From Puccinia triticina (Eukaryota; Basidiomycota; Pucciniomycetes; Pucciniales; Pucciniaceae), in NCBI RefSeq assembly GCF_026914185.1, contig NC_070574.1:3686501-3750500 (forward strand): a DNA stretch of 64,000 bases, read 5' to 3'. The position numbers were made by a program, and so were the translations under genes. How positions within the stretch are numbered: the first letter of the stretch is position 1; every line of letters begins with the position of its first letter. Under the pieces are notes generated by a model. It worked only from the letters and a program-made list of their open reading frames with translations, made no database searches and was not told the origin of the DNA. Below are positions 20,507 through 33,500 of the stretch, piece by piece.

Positions 20507-21863
20507 CGCTGGTGGCTGGCTGGCTGGCTGGCTGGTAGTCTGTGGTGCTGCTTTTTATAGTTTCGCTCTTGCCCAACATCCTCCGCGATCGAAGGCAGAT
20601 CGCCCATTAATAACCATTTCCAGCCCAATCTGAACATCCCCTCGGCTCGAACATAAACATCATGCCCGGGCTTACGAAAATACCACCACCCCCTTCACCA
20701 GAGGAAATCAGTCGGCAAGAAACATACATATCAACATTTGTCGTCAAGAAGATGTTGGCCGCGCAAGCTTAATGGCTTGCCAAACAGCCAGCTTGCTTGT
20801 CGTCCCCGCTGGTCGATTTATCCTAACTTAACCCAGTACCCTCCTCCGGCAGAGCACCGCTCGCAATGCGCCGAACGAAACGACTAGGGGAGGCTCCCCC
20901 TTTCAAATCATCGTTTGTAGGCAAGCCTCAAACGGCTGCTCCCCAAGAAATCACACTCTGACTCACTGCTCTCTAAATTTAAGGCCGGTGTGCAGCTAAA
21001 GTAAACCACATGATTGCATCCAGCCATATGGATTGGATCTGCACCAGAGCCAGCCCCATGACCAGAAGTAAATCACAGAGCTGCAACTTGGTGGCATCTG
21101 CCTTCCATTTTTGCAGGCTTGCAAAAGCTCAGGAATGTGTTTATATGTGAGCCCAAGCAGGTTGTATCAAGCATCAACATCTGAGCCAATGGTCAGTTAA
21201 GATATTTTCACTTTTGGGGGAGATCTAATTCCACTATCAGCTGGGGTGGCCAAAATGTTTCTGCTTTCCTCTATCATCTTTTGTCTATCTGCTGGAATCC
21301 TTCCTGGATTTTGGAATCTGATACAATGGCCATGTGCTGGCAGTGGGATGTTTTATTTTTGCTCTGAGGGTGTGTTTGCTGGTTATTGATCTCCGCAGTT
21401 CTTGGTTTGATGATCTTGGTGAGTGCTATGTATTGACTGTTTTTTTTTTTTTATTGTTGGTCGGCCAATTGGTTCTTTGTTAATTTGTTCACTTTCCTTT
21501 TCTGGTGCTTTCTTGGCTGTGACGTTCGAACACCCAGCCGTCAATTTCTAGTTATGGTTATAAAGATGTATTGATCAATTCCTCTAAACACTTGTCTGTA
21601 TGCTAGTTGTCGCCCTGTTTGAATGCCGAGTGGCCCGAATCACCATGAGAGTGTTGATGTATGTAGGGATGGAGTTAAGCATGTGCCGCCCTGCCGGGTG
21701 GAGATGGCTGAGGGTGTGACAGGGGGGTGGGACTGTGGAGTGGCATGTGCTGTGGATGGATGGGCGTGGCAGCTGGTTGCCACGAACCCAGCGAAGACAC
21801 CTCGAGCATATACATATAAAACACAACCACCAACCACATCGACACCCCAACAATCCACACAAC
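20507..21863. other. Divergent intergenic region between bZIP and the Osh-type gene
   Basis: It holds both promoters. CT-rich and T-run stretches lie at 21430-21460. A small open frame pair at 21584-21918 is not supported. No operator-like repeat was recognised. Confidence 0.5.
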
Positions 21864-24800
21864 ATGGCCACCCCACAACCTGCATCAACAGAAGCCATCT
21901 CGCGGAACCCGTCAACACTCCTCGGTCATCCTATCCTGGAAGGATGGTCAGTCTCATTCGATGCACAATGTGTGTGTGTGTGTGTGTATACAAGACATTA
22001 ACTGAGCCCATTTGCTGCACTCCCTAGGATGCTCAAGAAGAAGAGGAAAAAAATGCAGGGTGCGTTCCGTTCATCCAAATCATCAGCACTCTCAATCCTC
22101 ATCACACTAACCCGTCCCATCCCAGGCTTCGCCCGAAGATACTTCTATCTGTCCCAGGAACCCGCCGTGCTCTCATACTCCTTCTCACCCAACTCGCGAA
22201 TCAGGGACTCGGTCTTAATCAAACTGGCCTCGATCTCCATCTCAAGGAAATCAAGATCGATCCACATCGACTCCGGCGGCTCACTCGTCATGCATATCAA
22301 AACATTGTCCGATCCCGACTTCCTCCGCTGGACTCACACCCTCCAATCACTCGTCACCAACGGAAACCTCAAAGAATGTCAGCGGAGACCCCGCCAAAAT
22401 CCCAGGGGGGCTGCCTCAAAGGCTTTACCAAGATACTCCGAATTCAATCGCTCTGATGGCGGCCCCTCTCTCCGAACAGTCGAACTCAGTAACCTATACC
22501 ATTCGGTAGCTCGGATGCAAGACGTTAGTAAACCATACCATCACCCTGTCACACACACACACAATTACTAAAATCATTCTCATTTACACCCCCAAAAAAA
22601 CAGCCACTGTCCATGCTTGATGGGGTTCAAAATGAACTACACGAGTTGCTCTTCACATCCCACTCCGACCCGTCCTCAGCACCTCAATCTAGTACCCCTG
22701 CCCGCCCACGCTCGCCACCAACATCTATTCCCCAGCCTCCACACAACCCTCCTACGACCTCTCCCAAGCTTCAGTATTCGACACCCAAGGGGAAGAAACC
22801 TCATCTGTTCAAGCACTACAGTCATCATCAGATCCCGAGCTCAGTAGATCCCCACAAAGTTTATCAAACCATCACCGAGGCCATCACCCAACTCAAGACC
22901 GAGCATCTCAACCTCATCGACCTCATCAACATCCATCGCACCTCCATGGTCTCTGATCAACCCTCCAAGCTCTCTCAAAACATCCCAAGGACAAACCCCT
23001 CAGTCCACGTCGCCCGCAACCCGCGTCAATCCACCAATTCCTTCTCCCACAGCGCCTCCGCCTCTGACTACGTCACGCCCTCCTCTTCCGCCCCCGGCTC
23101 CCAGCTCGCCACGCGTCGACGCTCATCTACAGTGACCAAGACCAACCAGAGAATGCTCCATGAAGCCTCAGAGATCTCTTACGTCGTCACCAATGCTTCG
23201 GACGACGATGGGGCCGACTCTGAGAACGATACCGTCTTCCATGATGCTGCCGATGACGATCTGGTGTTTGTGGACCTCGATCTGATCAATAATGGACAGG
23301 AGACCGAGGTGGAGATGGCCGGCACGCTGGACTCGAGCAGCGGGAATGATTCGGATAGTGACTGCTCTAGCTCATCGCCGGAGGAGGAGGAGGAGCAAGC
23401 CAAGACTGAGAACAGCCTCCGATCAATACTGCATGATGTCCCAACCCCTCGCCAGAGCCTCAGCCACCAAGACCCAGCATCATCAGCCAATGATTCACTC
23501 GAGCGGGACGACAGACTAGATCTGTCTTCTCGAAACTCGTCAGCCAGCTCCCTCTACATGCCCACCAGTCAAGTCGTCAAACGGAGGACGACTCTACCTA
23601 GTCCAGTATGCGGTGACGAGTTCAGCATCTTCTCAATGCTCAAGAAGAATGTCGGCAAGGTCAGTGGGGACAGATCCCGATCCTTCAAACATCAGCCTTC
23701 TGAAAATACCTTTCTTATTTTGCAGGATCTCTCGCAAATCTCGTTCCCCATCTCATTCAACGAGCCGCTCTCAGCAACCCAAAAGATCTGCGAAGAGTGC
23801 GAATATGTCGACGAATTACTCACGAAAGCGGCCAGGAGTGATGCGGATCCGGTCGAGCGACTGATGTACATTGCCGGCTTCGTCGTCAGCGGTTTCTGCC
23901 ACACCAAGACACGAGCGATCCGGAAACCATTGTAAGCTTTCTTGTCTTTTTTTTAGTTCACTTGAATTTCGAAAAACAAATCAAGCTGAAGATCTTGAGA
24001 TAGCAATCCTATGTTAGGCGAGACCTACGAGTGTATCCGGCCTGATAAAGGAATGAAATTCTTGTCCGAAAAAGTTGTTCATCATCCACCCATGAGTTAA
24101 GCATCCCCACTGTTTTGTCACACCACAAGGGAATAAGGATCAGAACTGATGGATTGTGTATCTTGTTTGCGGATACAGTTGCTGCGTATGCTGAAGGCAA
24201 GAATTGGAAGCTTGAGATCAACTCCTCGGCCCGCCAGAAGTTCTGGGGCCAGTCATTGGAGATCATTCCTGAAGGGCTTAATCGGTTGACAATATTTAAC
24301 CCCAAGGGGAAGGAGGATAGTCCGGAAGTTTATGAATGGGATAAACCGAGCTCGTTTGTGTAAGCAGCTTTACCTTATCCAAAATACATTTGAATCGAAG
24401 TAGTTGCAGGTAAATCTCACCCGCTACTCTTCGCCAGTCGAAACCTAGTCTCAGGGACGAAGTATCTCGAACACATCGGCAAGATAACGATCAGCAAGCA
24501 GAACAGCACGGAGAAGGCGACAGTAGAGTTTAAGCCGGGGAGCACGTTTGGAGGGGAAGGTTCGCGAAACAAGGTGGAAGTGAAGGTGTACGACAGCGAG
24601 GGACGAGTGGCGATGTCGGTGAACGGGAAGTGGGACTCGTATCTGAGCCGGACGGACAGCCAGCAGAAGGTGTTCGAGGCCCATCCGTTGCCGGCCCGGT
24701 CGGCGGAGTTCTACGGGCTGACCCAGTTCGCCATCGAGCTCAACGAGCTCACCGACGACTTCCTCCTCCAGCCTCCCCCACCCACCGACGCCGACTCGTC

Positions 24801-25160
24801 GGACGCTCCCAAACAGAACACCCGTCTGCCGCCCTCGGATTCCAGACTCAGACCCGACCTCCGCCTCTACGAGAACGGCCTCGTCGACCAGGCTGACGCC
24901 GTCAAGAAAGCCCTCGAAGAGAAACAGCGCGCCCGCCGCAAACTCGCCGAGCTTGATGGGCTTCTTCCTGCCTGGTTCGAGCTCGATGAAGACGGCAAGA
25001 ACTGGGTCTACAAGGTCCGTGTTCCTCCCCCTCCTTTCTCTCTTTTGTCGTTGGTCTCATGTGCGCTCTGTGTTGACACTTTCTCTTCTCTCTTCAGGGC
25101 GGATATTTCGAGAACCGTCAAGGCGAAAACCCTGAATGGCAAGACTTTGATTTATTCTAA
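21864..25160 (+). CDS. Oxysterol-binding protein homologue with PH domain (Osh3-like)
   Basis: Nine exons join in phase to 895 residues: 21864-21946, 22028-22059, 22126-22523, 22604-23659, 23726-23931, 24004-24095, 24179-24359, 24438-25014, 25098-25160. Residues about 24-130 are a PH domain ([20 protein letters not shown]). A low-complexity Ser-rich linker has an acidic FFAT-like motif near residue 380 ([11 protein letters not shown]), which in this family recruits the protein to VAP proteins of the ER. The lipid-binding domain starts near residue 524 ([15 protein letters not shown]) and carries the family signature as EKVVHHPP; its usual form is EQVSHHPP. The protein ends [10 protein letters not shown]. 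Role by family: sterol/phosphoinositide transfer at membrane contacts. The 66-base intron 4 is in frame, so retention would add 22 residues. Confidence 0.92.
21969..21988 (+). repeat. GT microsatellite in Osh-type intron 1
   Basis: About ten TG units lie in intron 1 of the oxysterol-binding protein gene. A short CA run also lies in intron 3 (near 22552-22563). Confidence 0.8.
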
Positions 25161-28150
25161 CCCTATACAATCTTCCTCACACACATAACCCACTATGCAT
25201 TCCTCTTTGCGGCTCTTATCATCTTCCCATCTGCCCCCTTTTTTGCTCCATTTACTAACAATACAACCCCCATTCATATTTCTTCTATTCCAAAAAAAAA
25301 ATCAAACACGTGCAACACTAACTTCTGTTTATATCCAAAGAAGAACAAATATGAACCTACTTATCTATCTAAAGGCCAATGATGATAGAAAACCCCAATC
25401 CATTTCCCCGTTTGAACTTGTATGTACCTAGTATGTGTACACCCTCTGTTCCACTTGCGTTCTTACCACTCTTACCCCTTTCCTCAATTTGTCTGATGCT
25501 CAAATATGTACTGTTTGTATTCTCTTGGATCTCATTCCCCCTCTCCTGAATTTGTGCAATTTTTAAATTCTGCTTGCCTCTTGCTCTAACTGATGTTTGT
25601 GGTTCCAATATGTACCAAGCTTTTTTTATTTGAGTGTGTATATATCTTGAACTACTTCTTATTTTTATCCTAAATCATTATGATTTTCTTCTTGATCAAT
25701 TGTCTGTTGCAGTTATTGAGGGTCTGGGGCCAAGGGCTGAAGCCTGCTGACCTGCGGCCAGACACCCAGGCAAATTGGGGTCATGAGAACTTGAGAAGCA
25801 CACAGGTTGTGTGGTCCTGTACGCCTGTCAGGTCATGGAAGTCCTGACAGGTGTATATGACAAGCTGTCCGGATCCTGACATGCAGCTCATACTTTTGAC
25901 ATGTCACATGCACAGTGACTGTGCAGAGGGTTTCACAGACCTGTCCACCACAACTTACATGCATGACAGCCAGTCCTGTCCATGTGGGTTATCCGCCTTA
26001 TTTTAGCCGTACATTTTTTGGAGGATGAACAATCTAGTGTTCATCTCCCTAGGGAAGTCCAAGCCTTCCCACCAAGGGGGCCAGCTCCAGGCTTCCTGAT
26101 GTGTGGGTTGACTGCGTATGGAGACCCCTGCGGCTGGGGAGAGTCTTAGATCTCCATCCAGCACGCCCATGCATGTTAGGCGCCTGGGGCAGTGCATAGC
26201 CCAGTGGTATTCAACATGTTTTTTGGGACAATACCAATTCATTGAATATTTGAATATTCAGAGATATTCAAAAGAAAACTTCCAAAAATCACCAAAAACA
26301 TCAATTTGGGGTGTTTTGGTTTGTTTCTGTAGATCTTTAATTCCTATTTTCACTTCAGACAGTCATTTTAAGACCTATTGTATTTCAATTTAGCCTGTAT
26401 TCTCTGTGTTGCGTGTATTCTATGTATTCACCACGGATGTTTGCTCAGCACCTGTTTACAAGTGCCTTCACACAATTCATGCCAAGGTTTGGTCCGATCC
26501 TTGTTAGTTACTGGTTTGAAGTTGGTTTGAAGTTGGTCTGATCTTGGTTCAAAGACCAGGTCATGTAATGCACAATCTATACTGATGTTACCTGGAATCA
26601 TGCCAGATGTTTTGTGTAATGTAACCGTACAATGTACACCATAACTATGTTGAAACCCGGCCCAACTTTATGATCAGTTGTACTCAATCTATAATTTTGA
26701 CCAAAGATAAGAATTTTTTGACCATGATGATTTTTAACCTCTGTGTAAACCCATATCCTACAGGTTGCTCTGGAACATTCTTTTTATAATTTTCAGCACA
26801 CACAGAATTCAAAAGGAGGTGTGTGAGGTGACAGAGTAATTTTCAATGCTGCTTGAAATTGGTCCCCTTGGGCCAAGGTATAATATGGAGAAGGTATATT
26901 ATCCTTGCCAAAAATGACAGCTCTGTTTATGAAGCTTAGGGCAAAAACCCGTCCAAATTAAGGGTTTTGGGCCCTAGCACTATAACTGTGCTGATGTAAA
27001 CACTAGTAATGTAAATTACTAAGCTTGTTTCGTGGTAATTTGGCCACTACAAGGGTTTTTGAACACTCTTTTAAAAAGAGGAAGATTTATTATGTAATTA
27101 ATAATATATAATTATTAATTACAAGGAATAAATTTGGCGTAAAAAGTAGGTGGTAAGCGCTTAAGCTGATTGGCTGCTTGTCAGAGGCGGGGGTCTTACG
27201 GCAACTACTTTTAAGGATAAAGCTTGTAAATATGCTAATAAGGGAGTTTTGATATTTAAAGATTTAATCCAGTGGATTTTACGTGCTGGGGATGGTTTTA
27301 AAGGGAAAAGGGGCTACAATAGTAGCTGAGGAGAATATTTACAATAACTTACAGTTTGTAGGCGGTGAATGGTCTGGGGATCTTTTCCTGAGGGCCAAAG
27401 AGGCCTCTATTTATAGAGGGGACTTCAGTGGGCGTAAACACTGAGTCCTTTTCTCCCTCTGGGAGTATCCAGGGGTATAGCCGTGAAAAGGGCTTGGCTG
27501 TGGGTAATTTAATTGTATTGTAATAGACTAATTTCCCTGACTCTGTCACATGACATGTTTATAACCAATTGTCATGTGAAAGAGCTTCAGTAGAAGTCTA
27601 CATAATACTTTCACGGGGTATTTTTACACAAGTAATATTACTCATTAATTTACTACAGTTTAATCTTATGTACACTGTTTGTTTTACTAAATTTATGTAT
27701 GTAATACTATTTTTGGGCGCTTTCTGGGGCCAATTCTTATTTATATAATTAGTACATGAAGGAATAGGAATAAGGGGGTACTTTAAGTCGGTGACCCCCC
27801 TTAATTTATGATGAGGAATCTGATTCTGCAATAATAATTTAATAATAATAATTATTTACTAAGTTATTGCAGTCTTTTGGATACTTGTTGTATCTCTAAG
27901 GCTGACAAAAAAGATGCCAGTTTTTCTTAAATCATGATTTTAATCTGGTTTGAATTTGGTGTGCATTTTCTGAGGGGCTAGCTGGAAGGATTTGTCACAC
28001 AACTGTACGCCTGTACGTTTGTGTGACACCTATATTACCACACAGCCAAGCAATGCTGAGCTGAGTGCCCACGCAACACCAGAATATTAGATGAAATACT
28101 AGAGGCAAAGGCGGCTGCGCCGCTGCAGGGTTGTAAGCTCTCAAGACCCA
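25161..28150. other. Repeat-rich intergenic region, no gene supported
   Basis: Hairpins are frequent. TACGCCTGTCAGG with its complement lies at 25818-25853. TCACATGAC/GTCATGTGA lies near 27548 and 27571, and GTCACACAA/TTGTGTGAC at 27994-28027. Bases 26425-26480 (GATGTTTGCTCAGCACCTG..AAGTGCCTTCAC) match 39660-39720 in reverse orientation, so this is part of a dispersed family. Bases 27080-27140 and 27830-27860 are AT-only stretches. Open frames are short and scattered. Confidence 0.5.
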
Positions 28151-28159
28151 GCAGCACCA

Positions 28160-28250
28160 CCTCCATCCAAGTTTACTAAACACACCCAACCATGAAAACA
28201 AAGATCAAGGCTTCTCCCTAGATCCAGGTTTTCCCCTGCAGGCACGCATA
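28160..28250 (-). repeat. Left member of an inverted repeat pair around the Helitron region
   Basis: Read on the minus strand, GGGGAAA..CCTTGATCTTTGTTTT..TTTAGTAAACTTGGAT matches the plus strand at 38787-38849. The two are 10.5 kb apart, in opposite orientation. This copy has about 17 extra bases. Confidence 0.6.
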
Positions 28251-28425
28251 ATCCAATAAATTGGCCTCTCCCCGGGCCTTTGGAGTACAATTCGAGTTGG
28301 GGTCCAGACGGAGGCAATATGAAGAGTAATCTTCGGTGAACATGAGGCAAAAAATCACTTGGGGCTGTGTTTATGAATTGGGGAATCCAGCCTTGAGATT
28401 GGTAACAAGCAAGCCATGCATTACG

Positions 28426-28500
28426 GCAACACTGGGTGACTCATTACTCATAGCGGTAGCGCAACGATAAAGTAACAAATATCGGGTTGCTATTCTAGCC
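28426..28500. repeat. Short sequence resembling the end of the hAT-like MITE
   Basis: CAACACTGGGTGACTC..GCGGTAGCGCAACG shares the terminal CAACACTGGGT and the GCGGTAGCGC style with the element at 15980-16456. No matching right end was found, so it is perhaps a fragment. Confidence 0.3.
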
Positions 28501-28594
28501 GCTGCAAGCTCAATGGGCCTTGACAAGTAGTAAAAAAAACTAAACATATTTAATAAGTACATACATATGTACTCATCTCGCCCGCAAATAAATC

Positions 28595-28981
28595 ATGAAT
28601 TACGGCCGACACGCGTTTGGGTCACTATTGCCGTTGTCCGAGAGACACGTTCTGGGTCAAGCTTCAGCCACTCGATGCTCGCGTCCCATTGCAGATCTGC
28701 CTGGCATTGCTGTATTACTGATTAACTCGACCATTCCGGTCGACACTCATCTTTCGATTAACCCAGGCGAACCCAAAGTTTACACATCGTTAGCCAAACC
28801 GGTCGTGCCACGCAAGCCAGATGAAATGACAATAATTCCGGAGGAAATCGTGCCACCAGTTACACTATATCTACGGCAAGTCCTCCCTCGATGACTTTCA
28901 TCCATCAAACATACGGCAAAACATCCACCCTTGACCTCACACTGCCACCACCAACAAGCTTGCAACATTAAACCCCAAGTC
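28595..28981 (+). other. Open frame upstream of the left OB-like gene, status unclear
   Basis: An ATG frame of 99 codons (28595-28894) has codon composition like the Helitron genes and ends at TGA. It could be an upstream exon or a separate short protein. No domain is seen. Confidence 0.25.
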
Positions 28982-29833
28982 ATGCCATATCCTCAACCGG
29001 AATTGGACAGCCTAATTGCGGTTACGGACAACGAATCTCTCGATGAGCTGACTTTTGAAGGCGCGGTACAAATTAAGCACATTGTGAGTGATAAGCCCAT
29101 AGATGCCGACGTGAGCTGACTCCGACTCATCCTACAGGCGACTGATCAATCAGCAATAGGCAAACTGAACAAAAATTACACAGTCTACATAAGACCGCCC
29201 CGTACCGTCATTTCACGTTACCTCAACCACCACCCCATTAACAACAAACAACATGTTGAGTTAACTGCTCCCTGCCTTCATGAATTTGGCCACAACTTAG
29301 AGGTGGACACAACTTATATTGTCCGCGGGACGATGCACGTTGACCATTTCACGGGCTTGTCTCTGCAGATAAACCCGCTTCTTGCCCGGATCCAATACCC
29401 GGTCATTTGCCGATATTTAATGAATCGGCTCATCATAACTGGCGTCGGACGCGTTACCGATGTTATCGAGCTAATGGACAAGGATGACACTGTTGTTGCC
29501 CAACATGAACTTGTTGTCAATGTGGGGATCAAGGTAAAGCAAATTCCAATGGTTGCACAATGTCTAGTTCATTGACAACAACCGTACAGGATTCCCCGTT
29601 GGGCTTGAAAATCAGAGTAGTGATGGCGCATTGTGACGCCCCATTGGAACTGAGAGGCGGTTTTGAGCTCGGTGTCCGAGTCAGGTTCCGAGGATATCTC
29701 ACTTCACTTCAAACGGAAAATGAAATGATGAGGATCGAGGTAAGTCTTGGCCACCTTCCCATTGGGTTCATGAATACTCAAGTAAACACTTATTCGGCAG
29801 ATTATCCGCCACGATCAAGTTCGTCGAGGATGA
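28982..29833 (+). CDS. Left accessory protein of the Helitron region, two OB-like domains
   Basis: I read four segments in phase to 235 residues: 28982-29110, 29138-29533, 29590-29739 and 29801-29833. The last two introns have normal signals (GTAAAG..GTACAG, GTAAGT..CGGCAG). The first gap is only 27 bases, which is short for an intron and may be a deletion. Domain one is around HVELTAPCLHEFGHNLEVD..YIVRGTMHV and MNRLIITGVGRVTD..TVVAQHELVV. Domain two is around GGFELGVRVRFRGYLTSLQ..MMRIEV. The same pattern occurs in the gene at 36045-37340. The alternating hydrophobic strands with G.V..RG suggest OB folds, hence single-strand DNA binding; this is inference. A second frame after 29801 stays open to about 29950 and may be the true C-terminus. 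Confidence 0.45.
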
Positions 29834-30535
29834 ATCATCTTCCTGTCATGACCCCAGCACGATGGAGGTTACCCAGCTTTATAAATTGCATCATTACACC
29901 CCGCCCATTCGCCGCTGTCCACTATCTTTGTTCGCTTTGATTGCTTGTATAACATAATTTGACGCGAACCCGATGCGCCTTTTTGTTCTCCCCAACTATA
30001 TGTATGATGAACTCCCTACACCTAATGCACATCGACAATAACCTTGCGTATCACGAGGGCATAATCGCCCTCATAACACGACCGGCTTTTTAACCAAAAG
30101 ACGTACGCCACGACGAGAAGATGCCAGCGGTGTCATGGTTAAGGAGCTGGCACACATATTCTCCCCCTCCGTCCAACACCCGGCAAAAATTTAAGCACCA
30201 ACTTTATCCGCACCCCCGAGCCGAGCTGGCTTTGACTCGGAAATTGTGCTCTCACCACATGCCATTGCACCTATTTACCCAGATGATGTGATCAGAAGGC
30301 CAATTATTTGCCGCATCTAAAGCTTTGGCAAGACACAAATGTTCTCTCACGGGAGAAATGAAACAAAGACGACTGTCAAATAATCTTAAGGTTTGCGCTG
30401 TCTTTGCGGCTGTAATCACCAACTCAAGGAAGTGTCCGGACGCCTCCTGTCAACCTGCAACATCTAAGGAACTAATCCCAAGGAGCATCAGTTGATCGCG
30501 CGGAAATGATAACTTTGGCAATTGAAAGCCTTACA
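29834..30535. other. Gap between the left accessory gene and the Rep-helicase gene
   Basis: The two genes are convergent here. No further coding frame is convincing. Confidence 0.4.
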
Positions 30536-33500
30536 TCACAGTGCAAACATTGAGTTATGAACCACATTCATGACTCCGGCCCTCGCCGCCGGTTTAACCA
30601 CCAGTAGGTTGCGTACATCAGACACGCGAGATAAGGCAACATAAAGTTGACCATGGGAAAAGACATCGGTTTCCAGGTAAACACCAACTCTTTTCAGAGT
30701 TTGGCCCTGGCTTTTGTTGACCGACATCGCATAGGCAGGGGCAACTGGGAACTGATAACGGAAGAAAGAGAGCCCTGATCTCGCATCCCCTTTGTTATGC
30801 AGCTTTGCACGCGGTAGTGTCACGACATTCCCAGCGAACGGCCCCGACATCAGCCTGCCGATTATATACCCGGTCGAGACGTCCTCAACAACTATGCGCG
30901 ACCCGTTGCAAACACCTTTTTCCATTGCCATATTTCTGATGATGACTAACGGCATTCCAACCTTCATGACGGTTTTGTGTTCCGGAAATCCTGATATTGA
31001 AATCTTATTTAAACACTCCTCGGGTAGAGACCCAAAGGCGTCAGGGTCCGGCGTGTCAAGAGACTTGACAACAATTGATTTGCCAGGCAGGGCTTGCAGA
31101 ACATCCTCGTTGATCTTGCGCACGTCGCGATTCAGCGGTGACAATATGCACCGCTCGTTCAGGTAGTTGACTGATCTACTCAAGCCCGAGTCGTGGATCG
31201 GCCTCAGATCGCCATATACAAAGGCGATCAATTCCGACCGCATTTTGGCCGCGGTCGCCAACGACTTCACGGCTACGCCGGATAAATCCACAACGCTGAA
31301 GTCGGCCTTTTGCCCCCTGCCCTCGCCAAGACACAGTAGATTTCTGCTGAAGGCAACATTCTGTGGTGTCAAGTTTCCCATCCGACCTTGGGCAAGCCGC
31401 ATATTCTTCGTTAAGCCGTACTTCTCAATTGCGGGCCAGATGGCCGAAGACTTGATCGTGGCAAATTGGGCGGGAGGGAAATCGTTGTACTTCACAACAG
31501 GGAGTATCTGCCTGAAGTCGCCGGAGAAGATGACCACTTTCCCTCCGAAGTCCAAATCCAATTGACATAAGCGCTTCAAAGTTTTGTTGACCGCGTCAAC
31601 TGCATTTCTGTGAATGGTGACAACTTCGTCCCAAATAATTAAGCGCGTATCCCGTAGCCAATCGCCCAGGTGCGTCTCCAATTCAACACTGCATTCAGCA
31701 TCCTCTGCAACATCGATTGGAATGTTGAAACCGGAATGAGCCGTACGGCCGTGTTTGAGCAATAACGCAGCCACGCCAGACGAAGCCACAACCGTCAATT
31801 TCACCCCAGCCAAATCCGCCCTGTCAATGATTGTGTTGAGCAGAAAGTTTTTGCCTGTGCCACCGGGGCCATCCAGGTAAAAACATTTAGGTTTCCTATT
31901 TTTCATAGCGTCATCGACGGCATTGAAGAATATCTGCTGACGATGGTTGAATGACGCGAGATTCCGGTCTAGCCTTCCCCGGATCACGTTTGGGTCTTCA
32001 AGCCCGCACTTCTCTGCCTCAATCGTCGCAAGCAACCTCCGCTCCTTGCGCGTCGTCTTCAACCCCACCGTCGACATAGATGAACCCATCCCTGATATAA
32101 GCGTTTCCACGCGGAATAGCGCTAGTACCCGTCGTTCCTAGTTGTCGAGCTGACGGCTGTGGCGCTTGGTCATGTCGACCCGGCAGCAATCGTCCGTAAA
32201 GTTAAGGTAATGGTTTTCGAAGAGGACCATTGGCTCGGATGGCGGCGAATGCACACACATCATCGCGAAGTACATGGCGAGCTGGTATCCGGACTGCACA
32301 AACAATGCTTCATTCAAAGCCTCATTGTACAGGAAATCGTTGACTAGGAGGCCGAGCTGATTGCAAGTCGACCGATAATCGTCACACAGCGATCCGTTCA
32401 CCGTCTTCATATCGTCATATGATGTGAAGGCCTTCCGGTGGAGCAATAAAACTCGAAGGTAGTATTTTTCCCCCGCCAGGTAGGAGACGGAGAAGATGCG
32501 GCCCACTACGTCAACCTTTGTTTTCCTCGGAGTCCATTCCTTATTTGCCTTACTCCACAAAAAATACGCAGGGATTTCTTCATAAAAAAGCGTTTGAGCC
32601 CTGCGTCCGTCTGCTCCAACAGCGTCTTCTGCGTTGAGCTTCATGAATTGGGTAAGGCTGGTTTGGATTGCCTTGCCGCTGTTTATTTGGCCTTCAAGTC
32701 CTTCTTTGCCGTCAAAGTAGACTAACTGCTCGTCCTGATCGTGGATATTGAGCCGGGTGACCGCGGGTGACCTTCCTGACAAAGGGAACTTGAATAACCG
32801 CCAGCAAGCTAATTGAGGTTCAATCAGTAAGAGTTGAGTGACATCAAGAAGAACATTTGCTCACCTTCCGGGGGGCTGATATATCTCCCATCAATATATG
32901 ATTGGACTTCGTCGTCGCTGCTCAAGGACATTGAAAGCCTGTCATGTCCTTTTGTTATATATTTATATAAATATTTGATGGCTGCTACGTTTGCAGGAAC
33001 TTCAACGTTGATGTGGCAACAAAACGCCCGAGTGAGATAGGGGCAATACGGCACCACTGAGCCGTTGTCAAAGGTTGATGTATGCTTAGTTATCGAACGA
33101 CCTGTATCCCGCCGGCGATAAGCGGGGTAAGCTCCGTCGATGTTAATTGTCCTATCCGAAAAAGGCTTTGGGAAACCATACTTGCAAGACTTTCCGTTCC
33201 AGCATGGTCGGCTTGTACATGGCCCGTGAAGCATGAACTCCGTTACCAAACCGTGCAATATTGGGGAAGATTTTGGGTCAGGAATCTCAGCAGAAACTAT
33301 TTCGTCGATCGCCTCAGGCGTTGTTGGTCGGTCCCGCTCGTCCAATGTAAGCATCAAGTGAAGGTGAGGCAATCCGCGCTTTTGAAATTCAATAGTGAAG
33401 ACAAAGGCAATCACTCGACCAAGACAATCCATCTTAATCAACACATAGAGCAAATAACACATTTTGAGGTAAAATACTCGAGTCACCAGTGTTGGATGAT

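Noticed and set aside
19506..20560. Long plus-strand frames opposite the bZIP gene, and the 243-codon minus frame at 19906-20637
   Set aside because: The bZIP exons account for the region in another frame with splice signals and a domain; these are shadows.
27994..28027. Hairpin with nearby CTAG as the Helitron 3' end
   Set aside because: The base after CTAG is not T and no matching TC end was found on the other side. A second candidate hairpin at 28557-28572 also lacks a proper CTRR.
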